DNA of 64,000 bases from Flavobacterium sp. SH_e (GTDB lineage Bacteria > Bacteroidota > Bacteroidia > Flavobacteriales > Flavobacteriaceae). The notes under the pieces were generated by a model, which worked only from the letters and a program-made list of their open reading frames with translations, ran no database searches and was not told the origin of the DNA. This document shows, in pieces, positions 25,853 to 35,560 of this stretch; the stretch's first letter is position 1; each line of letters starts with the position of its first letter. Location: the NCBI RefSeq assembly GCF_025717045.1, contig NZ_JAOVZN010000003.1, positions 186,001-250,000 of the forward strand, given 5' to 3'. The position numbers were made by a program, and so were the translations under genes.

Positions 25853-28633
25853 CTACAATTGACATTCTATTGTATAAATTCCCGATCCTAATTCTAAAAC
25901 AGGCTTTTGTGCCTTTTCATCAAAACCTGCCCTAAATCTTTTACCATCCATTTTTATCTCTGAATTTTTAGCAACAGGCAATTTTACTGTTGCTGTTGTA
26001 TTTACCGGAATCTGAACTGTCAAAATAAACTTGCCGTCTTTCTTTTCCCAAGAAGAAGCGATTTTTCCGTAAACCGATTGATAATCCGCTTTCGCGAAAG
26101 TCATATCGCCCACCACTTCTGGCTGAATAAAGAAATGTTTGAAACCCGGTTTTTCAGGATCTGATTTGATTCCGGCTAAACTTTGGTAAAACCATTCCTC
26201 GATTTGTCCTAACATAAAGTGATTCCACGAATTTCCTTTTCTCGGATCCCATTGTTCTGTTAAAGTGGTCAAGCCAAATTTAATCTGAAAACCATAACCC
26301 GGCGCATCGTAATGATTGTGCATTCTGTACATCGTTTCGTTTTCGCCGTTTTGCGCCAAAGTCTGGAATAAATAACGATTTCCAACATCACCCGTCGTCA
26401 AACGATCGCCTTTTTCTTTGATATCAGCTAATAGATTTTGCATTACTGCTTCCTTATACTGCGGTTCTACAATATTCATAAAAATCGGAACGGCATTGCT
26501 AAACTGACTATTGGTTCCATATTGTTTGGTTTCTTCGTTGAAAAACTCCTTATTGAAAGCCGTTTTAATCTCTGAAGCCAAAGCATTGTATTTTTCAAAA
26601 TCTTCGGTTTTACCTAATAATTTCCCCGCTTTTGCCGTCAAATACGCTCCATAATAATAGTGAGAAGTAGCAGAAAGTGCAATTGGACTATTTTTAGAAT
26701 ATCCTGCAGCATGCGTTCCGTAATCGTACCAATCACCCAATCCATGCGAAACAATATTGTTTGTCGCTTTGGTTCCTAAATAATCGACATACTTTTTCAT
26801 TACAGGAAAATATTTTTCTAATAATGAAGCATCTCCGTAATATTCATAATACATCCAAGGCAAAATCACGCCTGTAACGCCCCATTCTGGAGAATCGGTA
26901 AAATCACCTCCAAAAATGACATATTCAGGAACGATTGTGGGAATTAATCCGTTATCACGTTGTGAATCAGAAATGTTCTGCATCGTTGCAGGAAGGAAAT
27001 TCTTCAAGTTGTAATTGAACATCAAACCTGGGCCATTCAGCTGAATTTCTTCCAACCAACCTAATTTTTCACGTTGTGGACAATCAGTAAAAACACTTTG
27101 AAAATTACTTTTAATCGAGTTGTTAATCAATTCGTGTGTTTTATTGAAAATCTCATTCGAACAGGCAAAACTTCCTGCCTCTCCAGCCGAATTATAAATG
27201 AAATTCGATTTTAAATCAACCAAAGTTGGAAGCTCTTTGTTTTTATCTTCTTTGTAATTAATATTTTCAATCTGAACATATTGATAACCATAGAAACTGA
27301 ATTTTGGCGTCCATTCTTCAACTCCATCGCCTTTTAAAGTATAATCGTAGTAATATGGTTTTCCAGATCTTCCTTGCGCAATTGTACCTTCTTCATTTAA
27401 TCCTTCTGCAACCCAGACACGAATCGTTTGTCCCCTTTTTCCTTTTACTTTGATGGTTGGAAATCCCGAAAGATTCTGTCCCATATCAAAAACGTAGAAA
27501 TTGGGTTTCAGTTCTTTTACGGATTTCACTTCGTATTGTTTCTGAATCGTAACAGGCGGAGCAGTCTGTGGTCTTAAAACTCCTTTTGGTGCTTCCTGAA
27601 TGACTACTTTTTTCCAATCTCTATCTTTGAAACCTTTTTTATTCCAATCCTTTTGTTCTAGGTTCGAATTGTAATCTTCTCCTCCAAAAATGCTGTTGTA
27701 CGTAATCGGACTTTTACTGTATTTCCAAGTTCTATCTGACTTTACAATTTCTTCCGAACCATCATTGTATTTGATTTTCATCTTAAAGAATAAAGTCGGC
27801 GGACCAAAACTCACGAAGAATTTGGTATATCTTTCAGCCAAAGTATTGTACATTCCGTTTCCTAACAGAACGCCAATTACGTTATCACCTTTTTGAAAAT
27901 CTTTGGCACTTAATTCGTAAACATTGTAGTTAACTGTTTTATCGTAATCTGTCCACAGAGGAGCAAATTGGCTGTTCCCAACTTTTTTACCATTGATAGT
28001 CAATTCGTAATGTCCTAAACCTGAAATATAAACAACGGCCTGTTTGACTTCTTTTTCTACTTCGAAAGGTTTGCGAAGCATGATACTTCTTCTGGAAAGA
28101 GAATCAGAAGCGTTGATAATCGAATCTTTCTTTTCTCTTTTATAAGTTGCACTATGAAAGTTTCTTCCTTCTGGCAAATGACTGTCGGCCTTTGTAATTG
28201 CTCCGATCCAAGTTGGATTTAAATCTGATTCTAACGGAGCGGTTCTGAAAGAAGCGTTTCTACTCCATTTTGATACTTTTCCATCTTGATTCCAAACTTT
28301 CACTTTCCAGAAATATTTGGTTTCGCTTTTTAATGGTTTTCCGTTGTAAACGATATGCAGGTTTTTGTCGGTATTTACTCTTCCGGTATTCCAAATGTCT
28401 CCATCGTCATTGTTTAGTTTTTCTTCTGAAGAAGCAACCAAAATAAGATAGGCTAACTGAGAAGCATCAGATTCTTTTGAAACCAACTGCCAACCCAATC
28501 TCGGCTTATTCTCCACAACTGCTAATGGGTTTTCAGCCATTTCTGTTGTTAAACGTACAGGCAGAATTTGTCCTTTAGTAACTACAGTTACTAGAAGACA
28601 AACGGATAATAATATGCTTTTAAAAAACTTCAC
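25853..28633 (-). CDS. GH78 alpha-L-rhamnosidase, second copy
   Basis: This is a 926-residue secreted enzyme (signal ending in TKGQ). Layout is as in other GH78: PRLGWQLVSKES at the start, the jelly roll VVYISGLGHYELTINGKKVG, the barrel with TDCPQREKLGWLEE near residue 520 (general acid Glu in QRE) and TTLTEQWDPRKGNSWNH with the likely base Glu, then a C-terminal sandwich. It differs clearly from the GH78 at 16632, so the two probably cut different rhamnose linkages rather than being a recent duplicate. Probably periplasmic. Confidence 0.93.
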   Translation of the reverse strand: MKFFKSILLSVCLLVTVVTKGQILPVRLTTEMAENPLAVVENKPRLGWQLVSKESDASQLAYLILVASSEEKLNNDDGDIWNTGRVNTDKNLHIVYNGKPLKSETKYFWKVKVWNQDGKVSKWSRNASFRTAPLESDLNPTWIGAITKADSHLPEGRNFHSATYKREKKDSIINASDSLSRRSIMLRKPFEVEKEVKQAVVYISGLGHYELTINGKKVGNSQFAPLWTDYDKTVNYNVYELSAKDFQKGDNVIGVLLGNGMYNTLAERYTKFFVSFGPPTLFFKMKIKYNDGSEEIVKSDRTWKYSKSPITYNSIFGGEDYNSNLEQKDWNKKGFKDRDWKKVVIQEAPKGVLRPQTAPPVTIQKQYEVKSVKELKPNFYVFDMGQNLSGFPTIKVKGKRGQTIRVWVAEGLNEEGTIAQGRSGKPYYYDYTLKGDGVEEWTPKFSFYGYQYVQIENINYKEDKNKELPTLVDLKSNFIYNSAGEAGSFACSNEIFNKTHELINNSIKSNFQSVFTDCPQREKLGWLEEIQLNGPGLMFNYNLKNFLPATMQNISDSQRDNGLIPTIVPEYVIFGGDFTDSPEWGVTGVILPWMYYEYYGDASLLEKYFPVMKKYVDYLGTKATNNIVSHGLGDWYDYGTHAAGYSKNSPIALSATSHYYYGAYLTAKAGKLLGKTEDFEKYNALASEIKTAFNKEFFNEETKQYGTNSQFSNAVPIFMNIVEPQYKEAVMQNLLADIKEKGDRLTTGDVGNRYLFQTLAQNGENETMYRMHNHYDAPGYGFQIKFGLTTLTEQWDPRKGNSWNHFMLGQIEEWFYQSLAGIKSDPEKPGFKHFFIQPEVVGDMTFAKADYQSVYGKIASSWEKKDGKFILTVQIPVNTTATVKLPVAKNSEIKMDGKRFRAGFDEKAQKPVLELGSGIYTIECQL

Positions 28634-28650
28634 TTTGTGTATTTTTTTTT

Positions 28651-28840
28651 CGCCACGAATTCACGAATTAACTCAAATTTTTACTTTGCGTTTAATTTCT
28701 CTAATTTTTTCTGCCACAGATTAAAGGATTAATTGGATTATAATCTGTGTTAATCATTTTAATCTGTAGCAAAAATTACGCAACGTTTATAAAACAATTC
28801 GTGAATTACTTCGTCTGTTCGCTATCGCTCGGGTCGTGGC
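28651..28840. repeat. Family C palindrome, copy 2
   Basis: The left arm 28654-28669 and right arm 28796-28807 share the CACGAATTCACGAATT core. The right arm is interrupted by about 30 bases before its closing CGTGGC. Confidence 0.75.
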
Positions 28841-28851
28841 TATTTCAACTT

Positions 28852-30714
28852 TTACAATTTTCTAGTAATCAACGATTCGATATTGAATACTGCTTCTGGG
28901 ATTTGTTTTCCGGTTTGAGGCAGGTCATCGTAATCGTCTGTGTCCGGCGCTGTGTCCGGATTTGGAATATGTCTCTGCTCTCCCGTGCGGAACATAATTC
29001 GCTCAAAACCATCTGTTGGCGCATAAAATATCTTTGTTGATTCTTTTCCATCGTTTACTTTTATAGTGTACTGACGGTTTTTAGCATCTAATTTAACCGT
29101 AATTGTATAGGCTTTGTTTGCTTCGTATTTTGTAACCGAACTCAAACGCGCACCATTTTTTACCTTTAATTCTCCATCCGAATCAAAAATCAATCTTACA
29201 GAAGGCAGACCTTGTTTGTTTTGAAATTCAATTTGTAATAAACCATGATTATTTTGTTCTGGTTTTACGGTGAAAATAGCTTGCATTTTTGAAGCAAAAG
29301 GAATCACTCTTTCAGCACGAGAATAATCAAAATAATCCTGATCTCTTAACGTCAGCCATTTTTTGCCATCGGCTTTCTTTTCGATTTTTGTTGATGCCCA
29401 AGAAAGATCGTACGTATTCCATAATTTTAATTCTTGTCCGTCTGGAAGGTTATTAAAAACGTCATTTACATTTTCCTTTACAACAGAAGTTACTGGAACA
29501 GGAATTGATGCCACCCAAATATCTTCTTTGTTCATACTGTACCCAACCCAGATTTTTCCGTCTGGCGGAGTTCCATTTTTCTCTGTGATTCCGCGAACAT
29601 ACTGAGGACCTGCAGATTTGTAGTTTCCGCCATAACGCATCGGACTTACTTCGCCATGAACCAATAAAAGATCTTTATAATTCAATCCGTCGTCACTTGT
29701 AGAAATTGCCAAAGGCCAACGGTATTCTGACGGATTATAAAGCGTTGCATAACGATTGTCTGATGTTTTTTGTCCCCAAATTTTAGCATTGCTGTTTACA
29801 AATCCAGGAGCACGCAATGGCATATAATCCCAAGATTTTCCTCCATCTCTGCTGATGGATGTTAAAGCATGTTTCCATAATCCAACTACATTTCCGTTTG
29901 GTAAATGATAATAACTAAACGCTTTATATGGTTTCTGTAACGGAATCAATTCATCGTCACGATCGGCCTCTTCTACCCATTGCTGTAAAACCAATGGCTC
30001 TGATAAAATTTCTTCGCAGGCTTTTTTCAAACCTTTGTCTTTTGATGCTGTATAAAATGGAAATTTCGATTTTGATTTGTCCCAAGTTTTGTTATATCTG
30101 ATGAAATAAATTTCACCAAAACTTCCGTCTTTCTTGATTTCACGAATGACACGTCCAATTCCTTTTCCGTCGTTTGGATCGTCTTTTTCATCCATTGCGA
30201 TTCCGTAATACGCTAAAGCAAAAAGTCGGTTGTCTTTTGAGGTATAAAAGCCCATTCTCTGGTGCATAATAGCATCCAGATTTTTGGCAACGCCTTCAAC
30301 TCCTTCTTTTTTCCATCCATCAGGAATTCTGTAAATTGGGAAAATCACTTCTGGTTTTGTCCACGTTACTCCGTCTTTAGAAGTCATTAATAAAGTCTGA
30401 CTTGGCGGAATATGTTCACCTGAAGGATCGCTTAAATAATGCAGATAAAAGGTATTGTTCCAATATGCCATCATCGGCTGGTGGTTGTATGTCCATCCAA
30501 AACCATCTGCTTTTTCTGGATGTTCACGGCTGGCACGCATGATTTGTGTCGCGTGAACTCCAACCGCTGGACTCAACTGTCCGTGATGGTAATCGATGTT
30601 GGAAAGTGTTTTGCCAACATAACGCACCGTGTCGTTTTGGGCATTTACAACCGTACAAGCCAAAAGAATTGTGGCTGTTATAATGTTGTTTTTTATGTTT
30701 TGGAAAGTAATCAT
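28852..30714 (-). CDS. Sialidase-fold propeller with C-terminal concanavalin-like domain
   Basis: This 620-residue protein has a leader with ILLAC (Cys20), which could be a lipobox. Asp-box-like repeats SKDGVTWTKP, SRDGGKSWDYM and TSDDGLNYKD mark a beta-propeller over roughly residues 50-410. Residues about 430-600 (LSWASTKIEKKADGKKWLTL, ARLSSVTKYEANKAYTITVK) look like a concanavalin A/laminin-G beta-sandwich. The combination suggests a carbohydrate-active hydrolase or lyase. Sialic acid is unlikely as substrate given the neighbours; a rhamnose- or uronate-directed activity is more plausible. I do not recognise the exact family. Confidence 0.65.
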   Translation of the reverse strand: MITFQNIKNNIITATILLACTVVNAQNDTVRYVGKTLSNIDYHHGQLSPAVGVHATQIMRASREHPEKADGFGWTYNHQPMMAYWNNTFYLHYLSDPSGEHIPPSQTLLMTSKDGVTWTKPEVIFPIYRIPDGWKKEGVEGVAKNLDAIMHQRMGFYTSKDNRLFALAYYGIAMDEKDDPNDGKGIGRVIREIKKDGSFGEIYFIRYNKTWDKSKSKFPFYTASKDKGLKKACEEILSEPLVLQQWVEEADRDDELIPLQKPYKAFSYYHLPNGNVVGLWKHALTSISRDGGKSWDYMPLRAPGFVNSNAKIWGQKTSDNRYATLYNPSEYRWPLAISTSDDGLNYKDLLLVHGEVSPMRYGGNYKSAGPQYVRGITEKNGTPPDGKIWVGYSMNKEDIWVASIPVPVTSVVKENVNDVFNNLPDGQELKLWNTYDLSWASTKIEKKADGKKWLTLRDQDYFDYSRAERVIPFASKMQAIFTVKPEQNNHGLLQIEFQNKQGLPSVRLIFDSDGELKVKNGARLSSVTKYEANKAYTITVKLDAKNRQYTIKVNDGKESTKIFYAPTDGFERIMFRTGEQRHIPNPDTAPDTDDYDDLPQTGKQIPEAVFNIESLITRKL

Positions 30715-30767
30715 TTTATATTTTTTAATTCCTGATTAAAGAGGCTGCCTTAATAGAGTAATTCTCT

Positions 30768-30950
30768 TTTTGCAAGCTTCGGAGAAGCGAAATATTTATA
30801 GCAACAAATAAATGTTACCATATAAAGCTCCAGAGGAGTGACATATTTTTTTTTCATAATTTATAATATATATCGCTCCTCTGGAGCTTTTTTCGTATTC
30901 CTAATTGAAATTCTATAAATATTTTACCCCTCCGGGGCTTTTGCTGATAA
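30768..30950. repeat. Nested intergenic palindrome (family G)
   Basis: The arms around GCTCCAGAGGAG (30827-30838) and GCTCCTCTGGAGC (30875-30887) lie inside longer arms carrying AAATATTTATAG and CTATAAATATTT. A CCCCTCCGGGG hairpin sits near 30927. Confidence 0.75.
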
Positions 30951-31003
30951 AAATAATTTTAAAATATTCTATTCAGACAAAAGAGCCTTTTGAGGATATT
31001 TTT

Positions 31004-31921
31004 TTATTTTTTATCAATTAATCCTTTTAAAACGTCTGCTGAAATTGTTGTAATCGTTCCGTGTTTATGTCCTTCGGGAAGGCTTATTTTGGAGGATACA
31101 TCTTCAAAATGAACAAAATCTGTTGTGCTTAACGCTTTGTAATTTTTTGAACCGTAATTATCATAATACAACAGCCAATTTTTACCGACTTTCACTACTG
31201 TTGGCCCTTCGGATAAATATTCGGTTAAAGGCTCTGAACTCTTCTCAAACGGTCCTAAAGGCGATTTTCCGAAAGCTACTTTTATGTTTCTCATTGGTCT
31301 TGTATTGTCTTTCAAAACTAAAACATAGTCTTTCTTTCCTTTTTTGACAATCACACAATCAATTACACTAAAACCTGGATCGTAATATAATTTTGTATCT
31401 GAAAAAGTTTTGAAATCTTTAGTCGTTACATAATACATTCTGTGGTTGTTTTTCTCGTCTTCTACTCCTTTTTCAAATCGGAACGGAATTGTAGATGCCC
31501 AGATAATTATGTATTCCTTTTTCACATCATCATAAAAAATCTCAGGCGCCCAAACGTTTACAACTTCTGGTTCGTTTTTCATTACGGGAATATATTGCTG
31601 TTCTGACCAATGAATTAAGTCTTTTGAACTTGCGTAGCCAAAACCATTTCCGCCTTTCCAGTCGGTTGTCCAAACCATGTGATACGTTCCGTCTGCTCCA
31701 ATTGTGATTGACGGATCACGCATAATTTTACTGGCTCCGATTTCTGGTTTCAAAAATGATCCTTCTAATCCTTTCCAATTGTAACCGTCTTCGCTGTACG
31801 CCAAATATAAACCTTCTGTTGCGGGTTCTCTAAACGACGTAAAAAGATATAAATCTTTCTTTTTCTGTGAATAACTCACAGCAAAAAGCGAAAGGGTTAC
31901 TATGATGAATATTTTTTTCAT
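31004..31921 (-). CDS. GH43-family five-bladed propeller hydrolase
   Basis: This is a 305-residue secreted enzyme (signal ending in SYSQ). The five-bladed propeller hallmarks of clan GH-F are visible: LYLFTSFREPATEGLYLAYS, MRDPSITIGADGTYHMVW (catalytic-base Asp region), VVNVWAPEIFYDDVKKEYII (the WAPE motif) and SEGPTVVKVGKNWLLYYD (general-acid Glu in EGP). GH43 members act on arabinofuranosides, xylosides or galactans. With RG-I or RG-II as target, arabinan or galactan side chains are likely. It is a single catalytic domain with no binding module. Confidence 0.87.
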   Translation of the reverse strand: MKKIFIIVTLSLFAVSYSQKKKDLYLFTSFREPATEGLYLAYSEDGYNWKGLEGSFLKPEIGASKIMRDPSITIGADGTYHMVWTTDWKGGNGFGYASSKDLIHWSEQQYIPVMKNEPEVVNVWAPEIFYDDVKKEYIIIWASTIPFRFEKGVEDEKNNHRMYYVTTKDFKTFSDTKLYYDPGFSVIDCVIVKKGKKDYVLVLKDNTRPMRNIKVAFGKSPLGPFEKSSEPLTEYLSEGPTVVKVGKNWLLYYDNYGSKNYKALSTTDFVHFEDVSSKISLPEGHKHGTITTISADVLKGLIDKK

Positions 31922-31936
31922 GTCTTGTTTTTCTTT

Positions 31937-31963
31937 CCTGCAAGGTTTCCAAAACCTTGTAGG
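31937..31963. repeat. Family B hairpin, variant
   Basis: CCTGCAAGG and CCTTGTAGG arms around TTTCCAAAA; a variant of the 27-nt hairpin. Confidence 0.75.
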
Positions 31964-32024
31964 TATATTTTATGTTTAATTCAGAATCCTAACTGATTGC
32001 AAAAAAGCCTAATCTTTCTCTTTA

Positions 32025-32093
32025 GCCCCGATTGTAGTGGAAATCCTTTTGTACTGGGGTTCAGTACAAAAGATTGTAACGGAAAGCGGGACG
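32025..32093. repeat. Family J-related structured element, copy 3
   Basis: The core GCCCCGATTGTAGTGG...GGAAAGCGGGAC resembles the long arm of copy 1 (shared GATTG-AG-GG and GGAAAGC blocks). It is capped by a 10-bp perfect hairpin with arms 32047-32056 and 32062-32071. Confidence 0.6.
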
Positions 32094-32137
32094 ATGCTTC
32101 CAAAAATGCCTAATGTTTCTGCTTCTAATTATTAATA

Positions 32138-32164
32138 CCTAACAGGTTTTAAAAACCTGTTAGG
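32138..32164. repeat. Family B hairpin
   Basis: A 27-nt palindrome identical to the copy at 19398-19424, 15 bases from the GH28 stop. Confidence 0.9.
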
Positions 32165-32178
32165 ATACGTCTAACTAA

Positions 32179-33747
32179 TTATTCTGTAATTGCTTTTTTA
32201 TCTAAATCTTTTCCTTTTTTGATTGCTGTTGTTACGTTATGGAACACATTATTTTTCAGAAAAATATTTTTGGTGTCTTTTCCATTGACTTCGATAAAAA
32301 TATCGGTTGGATTGAATGGAAAGTTATTGTTGATCAATGCATTTGAAACGTTATCTAATTTAATAACTGGAACTCCTTTTATCGCTGTTGAAGATCCAAC
32401 GTTGTCTAAAATGACATTTTTTGAATCTGAGATTTTGAACGACGAACCAACGGTTGCGTTTACTTTTACATCGTGAAATTCAACATCTGTTGCTGTGCTT
32501 ACGGTAAAACCTTCTTTTCCATCCATATTGATGTTCGAGAAAGTGATATTTTGAATTGGCATTTCGGTGATTCCTAAAATTTGTCCGGCTTTGTTTACGT
32601 TTGAAGCCGTAATATTGCTCATGTGAATGTTTCTGAAAATCGGTGTTTTCTCAGTTACTGGTTCAACCGTAGTTCCTTTATCGTAGAAAAGACTCAAAAC
32701 GATGGCTTCTTCTTTGATGTTTTTCATGACAATATTATCGACACGAATATCTTCTACAACTCCGCCTCTTCCGCGAGCCGATTTGATACGGATTCCGCGA
32801 TCTGTTCCGTCAAAAACACAGTTGGAAATCGTGATTTTTTTGATTCCGCCTGACATTTCGCTTCCTATAACCACTCCGCCGTGACCACTTAACATGGTGC
32901 AGTTTGTAATGGTTACATTTTCTGTTGCTTTTCCGTATTTACGTCCGTCGCCGTCTCTTCCTGATTTGATTGTAATACAGTCGTCGCCAACGCTGATATG
33001 GCAATTTGAAATATGAACATTGGTACAAGAAGAAGGATTGATTCCGTCTGTATTTGGCGAATGTGGATTGAAAATAGAAATTCCTGTAACAGTAACATTA
33101 TCACAAAATTCAGGATTGATGGTCCAAAAAGGCGAGTTTTGAAACGTAACACCTTCAATTAGAATGTTTTTGCAGTTGTAAGCTTGAAAGAAAGAGGGTC
33201 TGAAAAATTTCTTATCTACTGTTCTTTTATAATAAGGTTCTGTGTAAAGTCCTTTATTTTGCTCTTCCCACATGGTTTGGTATTTGGTTGGAGGAAGTGG
33301 TTCTTTTGCTGTTTCGATTCGGTACACTTCGTTCCACCATGCTTTTCCTTGTCCGTCGATTACGCCTCTTCCTGTGATGGTGATGTTTTCAACGTCTTTA
33401 GCATAAAATAAGGGTTGAAAACTTTTCATTACAATTCCTTCGTAACGCATTTCTACATAAGGAAGAAAATCATCGAAATTCTCTGAAAACTTTAAAAGTG
33501 CTCCAGAATCTAAGTGAATTATAATGTTGCTTTTTAGTGTTAAAGCTCCCGTTAAATATTCTCCCGCAGGGAAAAAAATGGTTCCTCCACCGTTTTTAGA
33601 TGCCTTTTCAATAGCATTCTGAATGGCTTGCGTGCATTTTATTCCTTTGTTGTTCCCACCTTCTTTTAGGATGTTTATCCAACCGTCTTGTGCAAAAGTG
33701 GTGTTTAATCCGGTTATGAAGCAGAGTATTATTAGTATGTTTTTCAT
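32179..33747 (-). CDS. GH28 polygalacturonase/rhamnogalacturonan hydrolase
   Basis: This is a 522-residue secreted right-handed beta-helix enzyme. All GH28 landmarks are present in order: NTDG near residue 230, GDDC near 258 (catalytic Asp pair), SGHGGVVIGSE near 288 (catalytic His region) and RIKSARGRGG near 319. Members cut galacturonan or the galacturonate-rhamnose backbone, or release terminal galacturonate. The signal peptide ends near TFAQ. It is located between GH43 and GH140 genes. Confidence 0.95.
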   Translation of the reverse strand: MKNILIILCFITGLNTTFAQDGWINILKEGGNNKGIKCTQAIQNAIEKASKNGGGTIFFPAGEYLTGALTLKSNIIIHLDSGALLKFSENFDDFLPYVEMRYEGIVMKSFQPLFYAKDVENITITGRGVIDGQGKAWWNEVYRIETAKEPLPPTKYQTMWEEQNKGLYTEPYYKRTVDKKFFRPSFFQAYNCKNILIEGVTFQNSPFWTINPEFCDNVTVTGISIFNPHSPNTDGINPSSCTNVHISNCHISVGDDCITIKSGRDGDGRKYGKATENVTITNCTMLSGHGGVVIGSEMSGGIKKITISNCVFDGTDRGIRIKSARGRGGVVEDIRVDNIVMKNIKEEAIVLSLFYDKGTTVEPVTEKTPIFRNIHMSNITASNVNKAGQILGITEMPIQNITFSNINMDGKEGFTVSTATDVEFHDVKVNATVGSSFKISDSKNVILDNVGSSTAIKGVPVIKLDNVSNALINNNFPFNPTDIFIEVNGKDTKNIFLKNNVFHNVTTAIKKGKDLDKKAITE

Positions 33748-33764
33748 AGTTTATTTTTTTTGTT

Positions 33765-33862
33765 CTCTCGCAGATTTGGCAGATTGTTCAGATTTATTTT
33801 TTGCCACTGATTTAACAGATTAAAATGATTTTTATCTGCTTGATCTGCAAAATCTGCGAGAG
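33765..33862. repeat. Family D palindrome, copy 2
   Basis: Arms 33765-33793 and 33834-33862, built on CTCTCGCAGATTTGGCAGAT and its near-complement. Confidence 0.8.
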
Positions 33863-33878
33863 TATTATATTCTCATTT

Positions 33879-33983
33879 TTTGTCATTTCGACGAAGGAGA
33901 AATCTTCGTTAGTAATTCCATAAAGTAATTCTCCAATCTTTGTCGATTCTCGAGTGTGATTCCTCGTTCCTCGGAATGACAAA
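33879..33983. repeat. Family A palindrome, copy 4
   Basis: The left arm is of the CATTTCGACGAAGGAG type, while the right arm is of the CCTCGTTCCTCGGAATG type, so the two arms come from different subtypes and pair imperfectly. Confidence 0.8.
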
Positions 33984-33991
33984 CTATGTGG

Positions 33992-35395
33992 TTACTTTGA
34001 CTTCAAAATCAAAACCCAGTCATTGCCATCTTCTTTTTTGCCTTCTGGTTGAAAATTTTGAGTTCCTTTATTATCAAATGTTCCGATTTTAGTTTTCTTT
34101 CCATTTCTTGGATTGTACCAACTTGCCTCGAATTTATCGCCTGCAATTTTTCCTAGTTTTGCTTCAATTATTCTTCCGTTGTAGGTATATAATAAAACGT
34201 ATTTTTCTCCTCTTATGGCTGGAATATAATCGTATTTCTCGCCTTGGTTTACCACTAAAGAAACATCTGGAACTCCTTCTAAAAACGGAAACTCTTCCAT
34301 TAATTTTTTGATGTAAACCATTTGTTTTGCTCCAGGCGCATTAATGGCTGATGTCCATAATTCTTTGTTTCCGTATGCTGGTTTATCACCTTTTCTGAAC
34401 ATTTGCATTACGGCGTTGTGTCCGTATGTATAACCTGCACCACCTGAAAGTACTGACCAATATCCGTAACGACGAACATCGTTTGCTGTCCATTTTGGCT
34501 GTAAAGTGTCGTGTAAACCGTGTGGAATTCCTTCGTAAGATGGTTCTCCATCAAGTGTAGGTTTTGTTGGTTTTAATTCGAAATCTCTTAAAACAAACTT
34601 GTAATTATCTTCTTTGAAATTCGTTTTTACCGAATCCTGATCGTATCTTCTGTGTCCTGATTGGAACATATTGAAATCCAGCCATTTTTCGTTATGAAAA
34701 TTCTCTGAAGAATCGGTTCTTCCAAAAGGGTGGAAAGTTACTAACTGGTTTGGATTGTTGGTTTTTAAAGTATTCCCGATGGCGTTCCAGATATCTTGAA
34801 ATTCATTTCCGTGTGTGTCTCCACCGTTTAACCAAATTACATTAGTTCTGTTTTTATATCGATTAGCCAAGAACTGAGCGTATTCTGTCGCCTGTTCTTT
34901 GCTTACTTTATTTCCTTTTGAAACATTTGTTCCCCAAACCGGAACCATTGCAACGTAAATTCCGTTTTTTTGAGCTACGTCTAACGTATAATCCACATGA
35001 TCCCAATAATCGTATTGTTTTGGATCTTTGAAATCATTTCCAGCCGTAATTAACGGTTTTGAAACGTCTTCATTTATTAAAGCAGCATCGCCGTAAACGT
35101 TAACGGCATTGATGTTGTGTAAAACCATTACTTGAACAACATTGAATCCTTTGTCTTTTCTGTCTTTAAAATATTTGTCAATTCCTGCTCTATCCAACTT
35201 TCCGAATGCCAGCCAGCCTGTGTCTCCAAGCCAGAAAAATGGTTTTTCGTTTTCGGTAACAAAATAATGCTGATTTTTAGATACTTTGATTTCAGGCAGT
35301 GATGCTTTTGTTTTGGCAGATTGCGAAAATCCGCTTTGTGCTGTCAACATAAAGCTTATACAAAGAGCGTATAAAGATTTAATTTTCAGATTCAT
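33992..35395 (-). CDS. GH140-like apiosidase (DUF4038 type)
   Basis: This is a 467-residue secreted TIM-barrel enzyme. The family N terminus FFWLGDTGWLAFGKLDRAGI is clear. The catalytic pair is probably the Asp in WLNGGDTHG near residue 190 and the Glu in LDGEPSYEG near 283, positions in line with characterised GH140. The C-terminal sandwich includes VLLYTYNGRIIEAKLG. GH140 endo-apiosidases release side chains of rhamnogalacturonan II at apiose, so this gene is one of the best substrate indicators in the window. The broader apiosidase-like group is diverse and activity is inferred. Confidence 0.85.
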   Translation of the reverse strand: MNLKIKSLYALCISFMLTAQSGFSQSAKTKASLPEIKVSKNQHYFVTENEKPFFWLGDTGWLAFGKLDRAGIDKYFKDRKDKGFNVVQVMVLHNINAVNVYGDAALINEDVSKPLITAGNDFKDPKQYDYWDHVDYTLDVAQKNGIYVAMVPVWGTNVSKGNKVSKEQATEYAQFLANRYKNRTNVIWLNGGDTHGNEFQDIWNAIGNTLKTNNPNQLVTFHPFGRTDSSENFHNEKWLDFNMFQSGHRRYDQDSVKTNFKEDNYKFVLRDFELKPTKPTLDGEPSYEGIPHGLHDTLQPKWTANDVRRYGYWSVLSGGAGYTYGHNAVMQMFRKGDKPAYGNKELWTSAINAPGAKQMVYIKKLMEEFPFLEGVPDVSLVVNQGEKYDYIPAIRGEKYVLLYTYNGRIIEAKLGKIAGDKFEASWYNPRNGKKTKIGTFDNKGTQNFQPEGKKEDGNDWVLILKSK

Positions 35396-35430
35396 TTTGG
35401 GTTGTTTTTGAATTTATGTTTTTTGTTTTT

Positions 35431-35551
35431 TAGCCACGAATTCACGAATTATTTTTTTTATAATCTTTGTGTTTTTTATTTCACGAAGATTTAATTTGTG
35501 TAATTAATCAGATTTAATTCTTCTCAAAATTAATTCGTGAATTTGTGGCTA
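35431..35551. repeat. Family C palindrome, copy 3
   Basis: 20-nt arms (35431-35450, 35532-35551) with one mismatch, read as TAGCCACGAATTCACGAATT and complement. Confidence 0.85.
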
Positions 35552-35560
35552 TTAAAACTT

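Noticed and set aside
19398..32164. Repeated 27-nt hairpins as a CRISPR array
   Set aside because: Copies are thousands of bases apart between genes, with no regular spacers and no cas genes.
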